A stretch of DNA of 64,000 nucleotides from a bacterium (GTDB taxonomy: Bacteria; UBA8248). Under the pieces are notes generated by a model. It was not told the origin of the DNA. It was given only the letters and a program-made list of their open reading frames with translations, and ran no database searches. Position numbers and translations under genes: made by a program. The first letter of the stretch is position 1; the number at the start of each line of letters is the position of its first letter. The stretch covers positions 1 through 64,000 of the forward strand of contig JAJDYR010000026.1 of assembly GCA_022825065.1 (NCBI GenBank). Reading direction: 5' to 3'. Shown here piece by piece: positions 9,501-17,282 of this stretch.

Positions 9501-10469
9501 CTAGCAGCCCTTGGCGCCCACTTCCTTGTAGTAGCGCTTGGCGCCGTCGTGCAGCGGGAAGGAAAGCCCCTGGCAGGCGCCCGCGAGCGTGACGTTCTTC
9601 GCCGCCTTGGCCGTTCCGTAGAACTCCTTGAGATTGCTGAACAGGGTTTTCGTCACCTTGTAGACGGTGTCGGCGCTCACGTGGGTGCTGGTGGAAAAGC
9701 CGAAGTTGATGAAGATGGTGCGGACAGGCTTTTTGTTCACCTGGTTCTTGCCGTAGGTTCCCGGCGCGATGGTGGTCGGCGTGAGGCCGGGGCCATAGGT
9801 GGCGACCACGTGCTTCACGGCCGCCTCGTCCATGTCCACCAGGCGGATTTTCTTGAGCGCCGCCAACTCCTGCACGAGGCCCATCGGCGCCATGCCCATC
9901 GTGAGGTGGGCGGCGACGTTGCCGTTTCGCAACTGTCCGAAGCCGCCACGGAAGCCGGGCGTGCTCTCTTTATACTGGCCTTTCTTGAGGCCATGCGCGG
10001 GCAGGAAGTAGCGCGCATAGGTCTGCGTCGTGCTGGCGGCCGAACCCACCGATACCTTCTTGCCCTTGACGTCTTTGAGATTCATCACCCCTGAATCCGC
10101 CAGGGCCAGCCACTGGAACTGGCCGAAGGGATACGCCAGAACGGCGCGCAGGTTCTTCTTGGGGCCTTCTTTCTTGAAGCGCCGCTCTCCCTTGTAGGCC
10201 CACGCGCCCACAGGACCGCCCAGGCCCCAGGCGAACTGCGCCTGGCCCTTGGCGATGATGCGCGCCTGCGCCACCATGCCCTTGGCCGATTGCGGCGTGG
10301 CGCTGACGCCCGCCTTTGACTTGAGGATTTTGCTCAACCCCACGGCGAACTGATAGGGCTGGCCCTTGAGGCCGCCGCCCAGAATGGTGACGGATTGCGC
10401 CGAAGCGACGGCGGCGAAAACGAATACGACTCCAACTACCAGGACGATGCTCAAAAATGTGCGTCTCAT
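9501..10469 (-). CDS. TAXI-family TRAP transporter substrate-binding protein
   Basis: 322 residues from the ATG preceded by AGGAGG (complement of 10478-10483). Longer upstream extensions of the frame lack both a ribosome site and the signal peptide. Residues 1-23 are a classic signal peptide ending ASA-Q. The mature protein begins with the VTILGGG strand seen in TAXI proteins and has the GSAASTTQTYAR segment of the ligand site. It delivers a periplasmic solute to the fused permease encoded downstream. The family is secure from sequence and neighbour; the ligand is not known. Confidence 0.92.
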   Translation of the reverse strand: MRRTFLSIVLVVGVVFVFAAVASAQSVTILGGGLKGQPYQFAVGLSKILKSKAGVSATPQSAKGMVAQARIIAKGQAQFAWGLGGPVGAWAYKGERRFKKEGPKKNLRAVLAYPFGQFQWLALADSGVMNLKDVKGKKVSVGSAASTTQTYARYFLPAHGLKKGQYKESTPGFRGGFGQLRNGNVAAHLTMGMAPMGLVQELAALKKIRLVDMDEAAVKHVVATYGPGLTPTTIAPGTYGKNQVNKKPVRTIFINFGFSTSTHVSADTVYKVTKTLFSNLKEFYGTAKAAKNVTLAGACQGLSFPLHDGAKRYYKEVGAKGC

Positions 10470-10832
10470 CGAAATACCTCCTCGGGAATAAAGAAAAAGA
10501 CAGTTCCTGCCCTCTGTCGGGAGAAAAGCGCCTGGACGAAAAGCAAGTTTCTGAGAATCCATTTCATGCGGTGATGGGGAATGATAGCATAAAAAAGCAC
10601 GGCGCCCCAAAACGCGGGTTTCAGGGGAGGAGTCGCGCCCTCCGGCGCGGGAAACCGGACGGACATCTGCATATAGGGCGGCGGGGGCGAGGTTGTCCGT
10701 CTCGTTTCTTCCGTGCGAAAATGTTCCTCCAGACTCAAAATTGACGCAGGTCGGCAAAGGGCTTAGGCTGGCGGCGCATCTTCGGTCTTCAACGCAAATG
10801 CCGCCGGGAACTCAAGCTGTCGGGGAATCGAC
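10470..10832. other. divergent intergenic region
   Basis: This 363-base stretch separates the minus-strand TAXI operon from the plus-strand small-protein pair and should hold both promoters. On the plus strand there is TTGACG at 10741-10746, 17 bases, then TAGGCT, which is a weak match. For the minus strand I see no convincing box pair. Overlapping frames here have no family features and I treat them as non-coding. Confidence 0.4.
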
Positions 10833-11348
10833 ATGGTAACCTTCTTCCAGACGCTCATCCGTCCCGATCGGGAGGAAAGCGCCCAGCGCGCCGAAGTCGC
10901 CAAGGCGGCGAATCTGCTCCAGGTGGGGGAATTCCAGTTCCTCCAACTCGCCTACAGCGAATGGTACGGCGAGGAGATGTCCGAAGAACTCATCAACCAA
11001 CTCTTCATGGCCTATATGCTCTACGACCAGGTACCCTTCTGGGCGCGCCGCCATGCGCACCGGATACTGGCCCTCGATAAACAGGGTGAGCTGGATGAGA
11101 ACGACCCCGCCTATCACCGCTACGACAAGGATTACGGCAAAAAACTCCCCGCAGACATCAAGCGCTTCATCGTGACCGCCACCCTCATGGTGTCGATCAT
11201 GACCGGCATCGTCTGGCTGAGTCACCTCGTCGCCGGGGAGAGCACCTCTTTCCTGCCGCCCTACTTCGAGAAAAAAGAAATGAAGGCCATGTCGAAGGAG
11301 CGTAAAATCCAGGATACGTCCCTGGCGCCGGGCCGCTACAACAGATAG
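10833..11348 (+). CDS. conserved-looking small membrane protein of unknown function (171 aa)
   Basis: The soluble N-terminal part (about 1-108) is helical, acidic and aromatic, with QFLQLAYSEWYGEEM and MAYMLYDQVPFWARRH. A single membrane helix (about 109-132, VTATLMVSIMTGIVWLSHLV) and a short basic tail follow. The topology suggests a membrane-anchored cytoplasmic or periplasmic domain. I do not recognise a named family. A 66-residue two-helix protein gene follows 31 bases downstream and is probably co-transcribed. Two more small membrane proteins and an SSS symporter lie convergently to the right, suggesting a functional neighbourhood. Codon use resembles the surrounding genes, so it is likely real. 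Confidence 0.7.
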   Translation: MVTFFQTLIRPDREESAQRAEVAKAANLLQVGEFQFLQLAYSEWYGEEMSEELINQLFMAYMLYDQVPFWARRHAHRILALDKQGELDENDPAYHRYDKDYGKKLPADIKRFIVTATLMVSIMTGIVWLSHLVAGESTSFLPPYFEKKEMKAMSKERKIQDTSLAPGRYNR

Positions 11349-11379
11349 CGTGGATTAAACTTCCAAGCCGAGGTTGGTC

Positions 11380-11580
11380 ATGTTCGATTTCGCAGGCGAG
11401 AACCAGCAGGCCGTGAACTTCATCTTCCTGTTCGTCACGGGCTTCATCGCCATCAAGGCCATCCGCACGAAAAACCCCGATGGGGGAGCCGATTTCGTCC
11501 ACCTGCTCTTCGGCTGCATCGCCGCGGTGTTCTTCTTTCTGGTCCTGTTCCAGGACGTGCTCGGCATCGTGCGCTTCTAG
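11380..11580 (+). CDS. small two-helix membrane protein (66 aa)
   Basis: ATG at 11380 with GAGG six bases upstream; a TTG two codons earlier is also possible. Two hydrophobic helices are visible: NFIFLFVTGFIAIKAI, and LLFGCIAAVFFFLVLFQDVL near the C-terminus, joined by a charged turn (RTKNPDGGAD). No known family is recognised. It is probably in one transcript with the 171-residue gene just before it. Confidence 0.65.
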   Translation: MFDFAGENQQAVNFIFLFVTGFIAIKAIRTKNPDGGADFVHLLFGCIAAVFFFLVLFQDVLGIVRF

Positions 11581-11623
11581 AGCGTCACGCCCGCTGAATC
11601 GCCAAATCGTTTCCGTATAGACT

Positions 11624-12235
11624 TCAGGGTTTGTGCATTCGCTGTTCCGCGTCGATCTCGGGCACGCGCAACAGGCGTTTTTCCGGCGGGAGGGCGAGTT
11701 GCTCCTTGATGTATACCGCGCGCTTGCGCACCGTGGACGGGTTCGGCGTGCCGTAGATCACCTTGTCGATGATCCCGGGTCCGTCCAGCGCCCCTTCGTC
11801 GGTCCTGAGCGCCTCGATGTAATCGGCGAGCGCTTCCTTGTAGCGGCCTTTCGTGTCGTGGACGATGCCCCGGTTGGCGTATGCCGCCGCCATGACGCCT
11901 GCGCCCGTCGGGTCGTCGGGCTCCAGGTTTTTCCTGAGATAGTCGATGAGGTAGGTGAGTTCAGCAGTAGCCTCCTCGTATTTCTTCGTCTTGATGAACA
12001 CCAGCGCGCGGCCCATCAGCGCGCCCCGGTGGTTGGGCCGCTCACGCAGCGCCTGGTTGAAGCTCGCGAGCGCTTCCTCGTAGTTCCCCTCGGTGAGCCG
12101 GATGTCGCCCTCGCGGGTGGCGTAATCCCCCGGCGCTTCTTTCGCATACATCTCCCACAGCGCCCACGCGGAGAACATGACGAAAATGAGGATCGCCATG
12201 TTCTTGATGAAGCGCTTGAGCACGCGCGGATTCAT
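11624..12235 (-). CDS. membrane-anchored TPR-repeat protein
   Basis: 203 residues from the ATG beginning MNPRVLKRF. A single N-terminal membrane helix (about 11-28) is followed by tetratricopeptide-like repeats: GDIRLTEGNYEEALASFNQA, a second around ALMGRALVFIKTKKYEEA, and a third around YANRGIVHDTKGRYKEAL. TPR repeats mediate protein-protein contacts, so a scaffold or assembly role for a neighbouring membrane complex is plausible. It lies 5 bases downstream of the 77-residue membrane protein gene on the same strand, so they are translationally linked. The specific partner is unknown. Confidence 0.75.
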   Translation of the reverse strand: MNPRVLKRFIKNMAILIFVMFSAWALWEMYAKEAPGDYATREGDIRLTEGNYEEALASFNQALRERPNHRGALMGRALVFIKTKKYEEATAELTYLIDYLRKNLEPDDPTGAGVMAAAYANRGIVHDTKGRYKEALADYIEALRTDEGALDGPGIIDKVIYGTPNPSTVRKRAVYIKEQLALPPEKRLLRVPEIDAEQRMHKP

Positions 12236-12240
12236 CAGGG

Positions 12241-12474
12241 CTACCTGAAAAGATGGTTCATATAGAAATAGGAAAACACGAAGCAGAGCAGCACCGCCGT
12301 CATCCCGGCGCGCTTTTTGAGTGCGAGGCGTTCCTCGTCCGAGGTTTCGGAACCGTCTCTCTCCGCCCGCCTGACGTAGAGCACCCAGATGAGCTGGCGC
12401 ACCGGCAGGAACAGCGCCGCGCCCAGCGCGAGAACCCACAGCAGCATGTACTTTGCGGTGAACAATTCAGCCAC
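12241..12474 (-). CDS. small membrane protein (77 aa) near SSS symporter
   Basis: GTG start, 77 residues, with two hydrophobic stretches (about 9-31 and 58-75) around a conserved-looking basic and acidic linker (LPVRQLIWVLYVRRAERDG, then SDEERLALKKRAG). Residue pattern and codon use look coding. It sits downstream of the SSS symporter gene, separated by a terminator-like hairpin, and is followed after 5 bases by the TPR gene. I do not recognise a named family. A role as an accessory subunit of the symporter is inference from position only. Confidence 0.65.
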   Translation of the reverse strand: MAELFTAKYMLLWVLALGAALFLPVRQLIWVLYVRRAERDGSETSDEERLALKKRAGMTAVLLCFVFSYFYMNHLFR

Positions 12475-12500
12475 GGCGTCACTCAGCCATCAGGGCGGCG

Positions 12501-12540
12501 GAAAAACAACGCGGGGGAGGGACACATACCCCTCCCCCGC
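12501..12540 (-). terminator. rho-independent terminator after the SSS symporter gene
   Basis: GCGGGGGAGG (12511-12520) pairs perfectly with CCTCCCCCGC (12531-12540) around a 10-base loop. On the minus strand the stem is followed by GTTGTTTTTC. It is placed 30 bases past the symporter stop codon. Confidence 0.8.
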
Positions 12541-12570
12541 ATGGTGATACCTACATCATTGCGGTCCCGT

Positions 12571-14544
12571 CTAGGACGATCCCGCCTGCTGCGCGGCCAC
12601 GTCGCCGATGTCCTCCACGAGCGCCTCGATCTCCGTTTCGGGCACCGTCGACATCTCCATCTTGTAGGCGAGCAGCCACATCATGCCGACGCCGAGAGCC
12701 CAGAAGAGAATCTGCCAGGCCCAGATGGAGGGTATGCCGAAAGTCCATCCTGCGTAACCGGCGTTCGGTGCGCCGAAAATCCAGTTGCCGATAACGGCGC
12801 CCGGGCCGATCCCGAAGAACATCCAGGCCAGCGTAACGCCCCACGCCATCGGGACGAGGCCCTGTTTCTCCGGCGAGAGCGAAGCGTGCTCGGCCAGGAA
12901 GTCGTGGTACTTCTGACGGTGCGCCGACGACGCCGCGTCCTGCGTTTGCGCGGAGACGATCCAGCAGATCGCCACGTTGAAGATGATGCCCCAGCCGGCG
13001 GAGTGAATCGTCCACGGCCAGCGGCCCCAGGCGTCGATGCCGATTCCCTTGAGAATCGTGAGGCCGAAGTTCTCCGTGAAGATAACGGCCAAAAGACCGG
13101 CCGCCAGGCCCCACGTGGCGCCTTGCCTCGTGATTTTCGGCATCCAGCACACCGCCGCCAGCGCCGGCCACATCTGGAAGCCGAAGGCGACGGCGAGTCC
13201 TCCAAGCAACACGAGCGCGTCTCTCGAAAACGTCGCCACAAGGAGCGCGGAGACCACGATGATCAAAACGCCTATCCGGCCCGCCACCTTCTGGGTTTCA
13301 TGCGAGGCGCCGGGGTTCAGATACCTCTTGTAGAGATCGCGGGTGAGCATGCCGCCCGCCGTGGACATGTACGCCGCACCCGTAGACTGCATGGCGGCCA
13401 GGGCGCAGACGGCCAGTAGTCCGACCAGCCACGGCGCCGCATCCGCAATGTAGTTGAAGTAGTACGGCACCAGCGAGTCGGGCTTTTTCGCGATGGACGC
13501 GGCCAGCACGTCCGATATCGCAAGCCCCGCTTTGGTCACCGCCGGGTTCGCGCCGAGAAGGTGCGCGCCCATTCCCTGGGACGCGGTGAAGAAGAACAGG
13601 ATGAACCCGATGCCCGCCGAGGACGCCCAGACCTGCTGGGGCGCGAAGGGGCGCGGGTTGTTGTTCGAGAACGCCCACATGGAAAACGCCGGGGAGGACT
13701 GAATCCCCATGAGCGCGAACATGTAGGTCAGGCACATGATGCCCGTCCACAGACCGCCAACGGGCGTCTGCTTGCCCAGACCGGCCGTGAACTGGATGAC
13801 GCCGGGGATGGCGAAGTAGGCGTTGTAGTCGCCGCCGCCGTATCCCTTCGTCGTCCCCCACTTGCCCACCGGAGAGGCCGCCAGCTTGGCGAGGCCCTCG
13901 TTCAGCGCGCCCCATCCTCCGGCGATGCTCAGCGCGATGAAGCCCGTGATGACGATGCCCAGCGCGAGCAGAATGCACTGGAGCGTATCCACGTAGGCGA
14001 CGGCGCGCAGACCCCCGGCTGCCACGTAGATGAGCACGACCGCCGAGAGCAGCCACATGCCCACGTTGACGCTGAAAGCGCCGTCGGTCAGCACGTTGAA
14101 CAGGAAGCCCGAAGCCCCGAGCTGAACGCCGAGGTAGGGAATCGAGAACAACATGGCCACGATCACCGTGAGGATGCGGATGGCGTCGCCCTGGAAGTAG
14201 TCGGCGAACATTTCACCGGGCGTGACGTATCCGTAGCGTTTGCCCAGCATCCACTGGCGCTTCAGGAATATCACCCCGGTAAAGGGAATGGTGATGGTGT
14301 AGAAAGATGCGTAGGCGTACTGGAACCCGTCTCGATAGATGAGTCCCGGGTGTCCCATGAACGTCCACCCGGAAAACGACGTCGCCGTCGCCGCCAGGAC
14401 GAACACCCACATGGATAGCTGGCGACCCGCAATGAAGTAGTCGCCGGCCGTTCTCGCCATCCTCGCGCACTTGATGCCCCAGAAAATGCAGTAGGCCCAA
14501 TAGAGCACGACGAAGGCGAACAACCAGAAGATCTTCGCATTCAT
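12571..14544 (-). CDS. sodium:solute symporter (SSS family)
   Basis: 657 residues with about 13 hydrophobic segments. The N-terminal pattern GDYFIAGRQLSMWVFVLA followed by SFSGWTFMGHPGLIYRDG is typical of the SSS/PanF-ActP group. The Na+ site region SAVVLIYVAAGGLRAVAYVD (helix 5) is well conserved. It imports a small organic solute with Na+; which one cannot be read from sequence. The ATG is preceded by AAGGAGGC. The roughly 110-residue C-terminal extension beyond the usual core carries additional helices and an acidic tail. It is flanked by four small uncharacterised membrane proteins. Confidence 0.9.
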   Translation of the reverse strand: MNAKIFWLFAFVVLYWAYCIFWGIKCARMARTAGDYFIAGRQLSMWVFVLAATATSFSGWTFMGHPGLIYRDGFQYAYASFYTITIPFTGVIFLKRQWMLGKRYGYVTPGEMFADYFQGDAIRILTVIVAMLFSIPYLGVQLGASGFLFNVLTDGAFSVNVGMWLLSAVVLIYVAAGGLRAVAYVDTLQCILLALGIVITGFIALSIAGGWGALNEGLAKLAASPVGKWGTTKGYGGGDYNAYFAIPGVIQFTAGLGKQTPVGGLWTGIMCLTYMFALMGIQSSPAFSMWAFSNNNPRPFAPQQVWASSAGIGFILFFFTASQGMGAHLLGANPAVTKAGLAISDVLAASIAKKPDSLVPYYFNYIADAAPWLVGLLAVCALAAMQSTGAAYMSTAGGMLTRDLYKRYLNPGASHETQKVAGRIGVLIIVVSALLVATFSRDALVLLGGLAVAFGFQMWPALAAVCWMPKITRQGATWGLAAGLLAVIFTENFGLTILKGIGIDAWGRWPWTIHSAGWGIIFNVAICWIVSAQTQDAASSAHRQKYHDFLAEHASLSPEKQGLVPMAWGVTLAWMFFGIGPGAVIGNWIFGAPNAGYAGWTFGIPSIWAWQILFWALGVGMMWLLAYKMEMSTVPETEIEALVEDIGDVAAQQAGSS

Positions 14545-15212
14545 ACAAGCGCCTCCTTATTGTTAGGATACAACCCAATTATGCCGCACATCCTGAACGC
14601 GAGACCCAAGCCTCGCCTCACGCCGCAAACATTGAGCATCCTCCGATAAAGATTCCTCCCTTGTAACGATAATGCGGAACTTCCACAGGGCGAAATTTTT
14701 ATTGGCGCATATATCAATGCAGTTTCAAATATATCGCGTATTGTAACCTTTCCGTAACAAAATGCAAAACATAAAAAAACGGGGCATTTCCCCGGAATCC
14801 CCCATATAGCGTTATTTCCAGCAAAAACAACCCTCTCGCGAGGGGGTGGCCGGTGGAGGAATTCCCGGCGGTCGGCTTCTTTTATCCGGGTGGATTTGGT
14901 GAAAATCCTTGCAAGAACGAGGGGGGCGAGACGCGGAGCAAGGAGGTTCACGAAAGAGAACACGAAAGACCATGAAGAAAATAGAGAGGCATTCCGCCAT
15001 GAGAGATATGAGGGGATTGGGGGGAGCGATGAGCATAGGTTTTTCTATCTGGTCATGGAATTATCCAATGCAGCGGCGCGCCTGTTTATGTGATTACCTT
15101 TGGGGTCATTCATCCAATATGAATTCGCCCCCAAACACCTTGGTTGCTTCGCTAGATACTTCAAGCTAGATTCCGGGCAGGTTTTGATTCGCCGCCAATT
15201 ACAGGAGAGTTA
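14545..15212. other. gene-free region with two minus-strand hairpins
   Basis: The left part (14650-14790) is AT-rich and likely holds the symporter promoter. CGGGGCATTTCCCCG near 14780 followed on the minus strand by a T-run, and ACCCTCTCGCGAGGGGGT near 14832 followed by TTGTTTTTG, both look like minus-strand terminators, although no minus-strand gene lies immediately upstream. A degenerate AC-GAAAG stretch at about 14950-14975 (TTCACGAAAGAGAACACGAAAG) resembles common non-coding repeats. Short frames of 140 residues or less here lack any family or codon signal. Confidence 0.5.
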
Positions 15213-15641
15213 ATGGCGAGCGTTCACGACGTAAGCAAATACATCCTGAAAAAAAGCGGACCGATGACCACCTGGAAGCTGCAAAAGCTCGTTTATTATT
15301 GCCAGGCGTGGTCATTGGTATGGGACGAGGCTCCCTTGTTCCAAGCGAGAATCGAGGCCTGGGCGAACGGCCCCGTCGCGCCCGAACTGTATCGCTTTCA
15401 TAAAGGGAATTTTCGGGTTTCCAGTTGGCCGCGCGGGAAAATCGGCAATCTCACGAAGGATGAAAAAGAAACGATAGACGCCGTTCTTGCGTATTACGGC
15501 GACAAATCCTCTCAATGGCTCAAGGATTTGACCCACCTCGAAGCGCCGTGGAAGGACGCCAGAAAAGGCGTTCCACCGGGTGCGCGCAGCATGAACACGA
15601 TTTCCCACGCATCAATGTTCGAATACTACGATAGTCTCTAG
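15213..15641 (+). CDS. Panacea-domain (DUF4065, SocA/GepA-like) antitoxin
   Basis: 142 residues, ATG preceded by CAGGAGAG. The family core is clear: VSKYILKKSGPMTTWKLQKL, then YYCQAWSLVWDEAPLF, then IEAWANGPVAPELYR and the late LTKDEKETIDAVLAYYGDKS. The Panacea domain is known as an antitoxin domain paired with many unrelated toxins and, in SocA, as a proteolysis adaptor. The partner frame begins 17 bases downstream and is broken (next entry). It is likely an accessory gene, sitting immediately before a tRNA-Arg gene, a typical landing site. Confidence 0.85.
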   Translation: MASVHDVSKYILKKSGPMTTWKLQKLVYYCQAWSLVWDEAPLFQARIEAWANGPVAPELYRFHKGNFRVSSWPRGKIGNLTKDEKETIDAVLAYYGDKSSQWLKDLTHLEAPWKDARKGVPPGARSMNTISHASMFEYYDSL

Positions 15642-15657
15642 TTTGGCCATTTCATAG

Positions 15658-16099
15658 ATGCCCAAGTCGAAACGGGTGCACCGACGCGAGCGACCACCTG
15701 CGGAACCAGTTCCCAAGTCCGCCGAAAGCCCGGACTTTGGAGGTTCGAACCCCTCCTGGCAAATTCACATCCTCCAAACCCAGGGGCCTTTCGGTTGGGA
15801 CGTTCTCGACAAAGAAAAGCTGGAGCGGATCAGGCAAAGGCTTGCGAACTTTGAAACAATGACCTGGAATGAGATTCTCGTAAAAGGCAAAACGAAATCA
15901 CACGATTCAGGTTGAAGACCTTCCCAGCGAAAACCAAAAACGCCTCAGAGAGATCGGCCAACAGGACGTAGACCAGTTGGTGTCGTTGTCCGTGAGTGGC
16001 CGCGAGCGCATATTCGGCATTCTGGACAAGGCGGTTTTGCGATTGCTGTGGTGGGACCCCGAACACCAGGTGTATCCATCCTCCAAAAAGCACACGTAA
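15658..16099 (+). pseudogene. partner (candidate toxin) of the Panacea antitoxin, frameshifted
   Basis: The first frame starts at the ATG and reads a basic N-terminus, then SPDFGGSNPSWQIHILQTQG, GPFGWDVLDKEKL and NFETMTWNEILVKG, ending at a TGA at 15913-15915. The +1 frame (base mod 3 changes from 1 to 2) then continues without a stop: QKRLREIGQQDVDQLVSLSV, then SGRERIFGILDKAVLRLLWW and DPEHQVYPSSKKHT, to TAA at 16097. Together they make one protein of about 146 residues. From memory, proteins with GPFGW, NFE-MTW-EI and WWDP-H-V motifs sit next to Panacea genes, so I read this as one gene with a shift inside about 15881-15898, where A-runs occur. It could be a true mutation, a sequencing error, or less likely programmed frameshifting. 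Biochemical function is unknown. Confidence 0.7.
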
Positions 16100-16125
16100 A
16101 AAAGACCGGGGCCGCATGGCCCCGG
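16097..16125 (-). terminator. rho-independent terminator of tRNA-Arg
   Basis: A perfect 8-bp stem (CCGGGGCC at 16106-16113 with GGCCCCGG at 16118-16125), loop GCAT, followed on the minus strand by a run of T (complement of 16098-16103). It lies 15 bases past the tRNA 3' end and overlaps the last codons of the convergent broken toxin gene. Confidence 0.88.
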
Positions 16126-16140
16126 CCTTCTCGTATCAGG

Positions 16141-16217
<77 letters not shown>

Positions 16218-16511
16218 GCTCTTTCTTTATAGCCCGCAAGACGCGCATCTTGCAAACAAAACGGGGAAACTACCCCCACCGGGAAGCAAGGTCAACAGGG
16301 CGACGGGTGCGCAGCGCACATCACCCCTTTCGGGACGAGAATGCCCTGCCCTCAATGCAAATTATTTTCCCGCGCGCGCTTGAAAACTCTCTCGCTTATC
16401 CTTTAGACTCCCTCTGCGGTTAAAAGGAAACCATACATTTTTTCGCGGTTTCGGGGGTTGCGGTTGTGCGCTTCGCCCTGTCGCGGCATGGCCCGGAGGA
16501 TACGCTTCATC

Positions 16512-17180
16512 ATGATGAGTTGGCTCCCGGAGAACATCTCCATCGAAGGAGAGGAAATCGACTTTCTCTTCTATGTGTCCTACTACCTGACGGTGGTCGT
16601 CTTCATCGGCGTCGCCGTCGCCATGGCGTATTTCATCATCAAGTACCGCGCCAAGCCGGGCGTGAAGGCGAAATACACGCACGGCAACAACACGCTGGAA
16701 ATACTCTGGACGGTGATCCCCACCTTCATCCTGCTCGTCTTCATCCTGATGACGCAGACCTCCTGGGCGAAGCTGAAACTGGCGATACCCCAGAACCCCC
16801 ACGTGCGCGTGGAGGTGACCGGCAAGCAGTTCAACTGGATCATCCGCTATCCCGGAGACGACGGGAAATTCGGCACCAAGGACGATCTGGTGCTCGACAA
16901 CCAGTTGAACGTGCCCGTGAACAAGCAGGTGCTCATCTCGCTCAAGGGCGCGGACGTCATCCACAGCTTCTTCATTCCCCAGACCCGCATGAAACAGGAC
17001 GTGGTGCCCGGCCGCACGATTCCGCTGTGGTTCACGCCGACCAAGGTGGGCAAATACGAAATCCCCTGCGCGGAGCTTTGCGGCTTCGGGCATTCGGGCA
17101 TGAACGGGGAGATGATTGTCCACTCCGAGGCGGACTACGCGAAGTGGCGCAAGAAAGCCTGGGAAGAGAAAGACAAATAA
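16512..17180 (+). CDS. ctaC: cytochrome c oxidase subunit II
   Basis: 222 residues from the ATG at 16512, which has CGGAGGA about 11 bases upstream; upstream in-frame ATGs at 16458 and 16488 are alternatives. Two membrane helices (YVSYYLTVVVFIGVAVAMAY, and LWTVIPTFILLVFILM) precede a periplasmic cupredoxin domain. The CuA site is visible: His in DVIHSFFIPQ and CAELCGFGHSGM, giving both Cys, the second His and Met. There is no C-terminal cytochrome c domain, so this is aa3-type rather than caa3-type. It lacks a lipoprotein signal. It is the first gene of the oxidase run, 90-100 bases before subunit I. Confidence 0.95.
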   Translation: MMSWLPENISIEGEEIDFLFYVSYYLTVVVFIGVAVAMAYFIIKYRAKPGVKAKYTHGNNTLEILWTVIPTFILLVFILMTQTSWAKLKLAIPQNPHVRVEVTGKQFNWIIRYPGDDGKFGTKDDLVLDNQLNVPVNKQVLISLKGADVIHSFFIPQTRMKQDVVPGRTIPLWFTPTKVGKYEIPCAELCGFGHSGMNGEMIVHSEADYAKWRKKAWEEKDK

Positions 17181-17194
17181 ACGGCCGTATTCAT

Positions 17195-17212
17195 GAGGGC
17201 GCGCGCGCCCTC
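17195..17212 (+). other. strong hairpin between oxidase subunits II and I
   Basis: GAGGGCGCGCGCGCCCTC is a perfect 18-base palindrome followed by TTTCATATTTT. It looks like a rho-independent terminator or attenuator, yet lies inside an evident operon. Partial termination or protection of the subunit II message is the likely effect (inference). Confidence 0.6.
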
Positions 17213-17282
17213 TTTCATATTTTGAACGTGTCGGCGGGAGTTTTCCTCCGGTAAACCAAACTTACGAGGGATGCAGGAAACC

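Noticed and set aside
14541-14963. 140-residue minus-strand frame upstream of the symporter
   Set aside because: Crosses AT-rich promoter-like sequence and two hairpins, shows no family or codon signal, and overlaps the symporter start.
14890-15169. Short plus-strand frames before the Panacea gene (TKNTKDHEE-like)
   Set aside because: Translation of a common non-coding AC-GAAAG repeat; no ribosome site or conserved sequence.
15658-15915. First half of the broken partner as a complete 85-residue gene
   Set aside because: The conserved continuation lies in the next frame up to 16099, so treating the first part as a finished protein would miss the frameshift.
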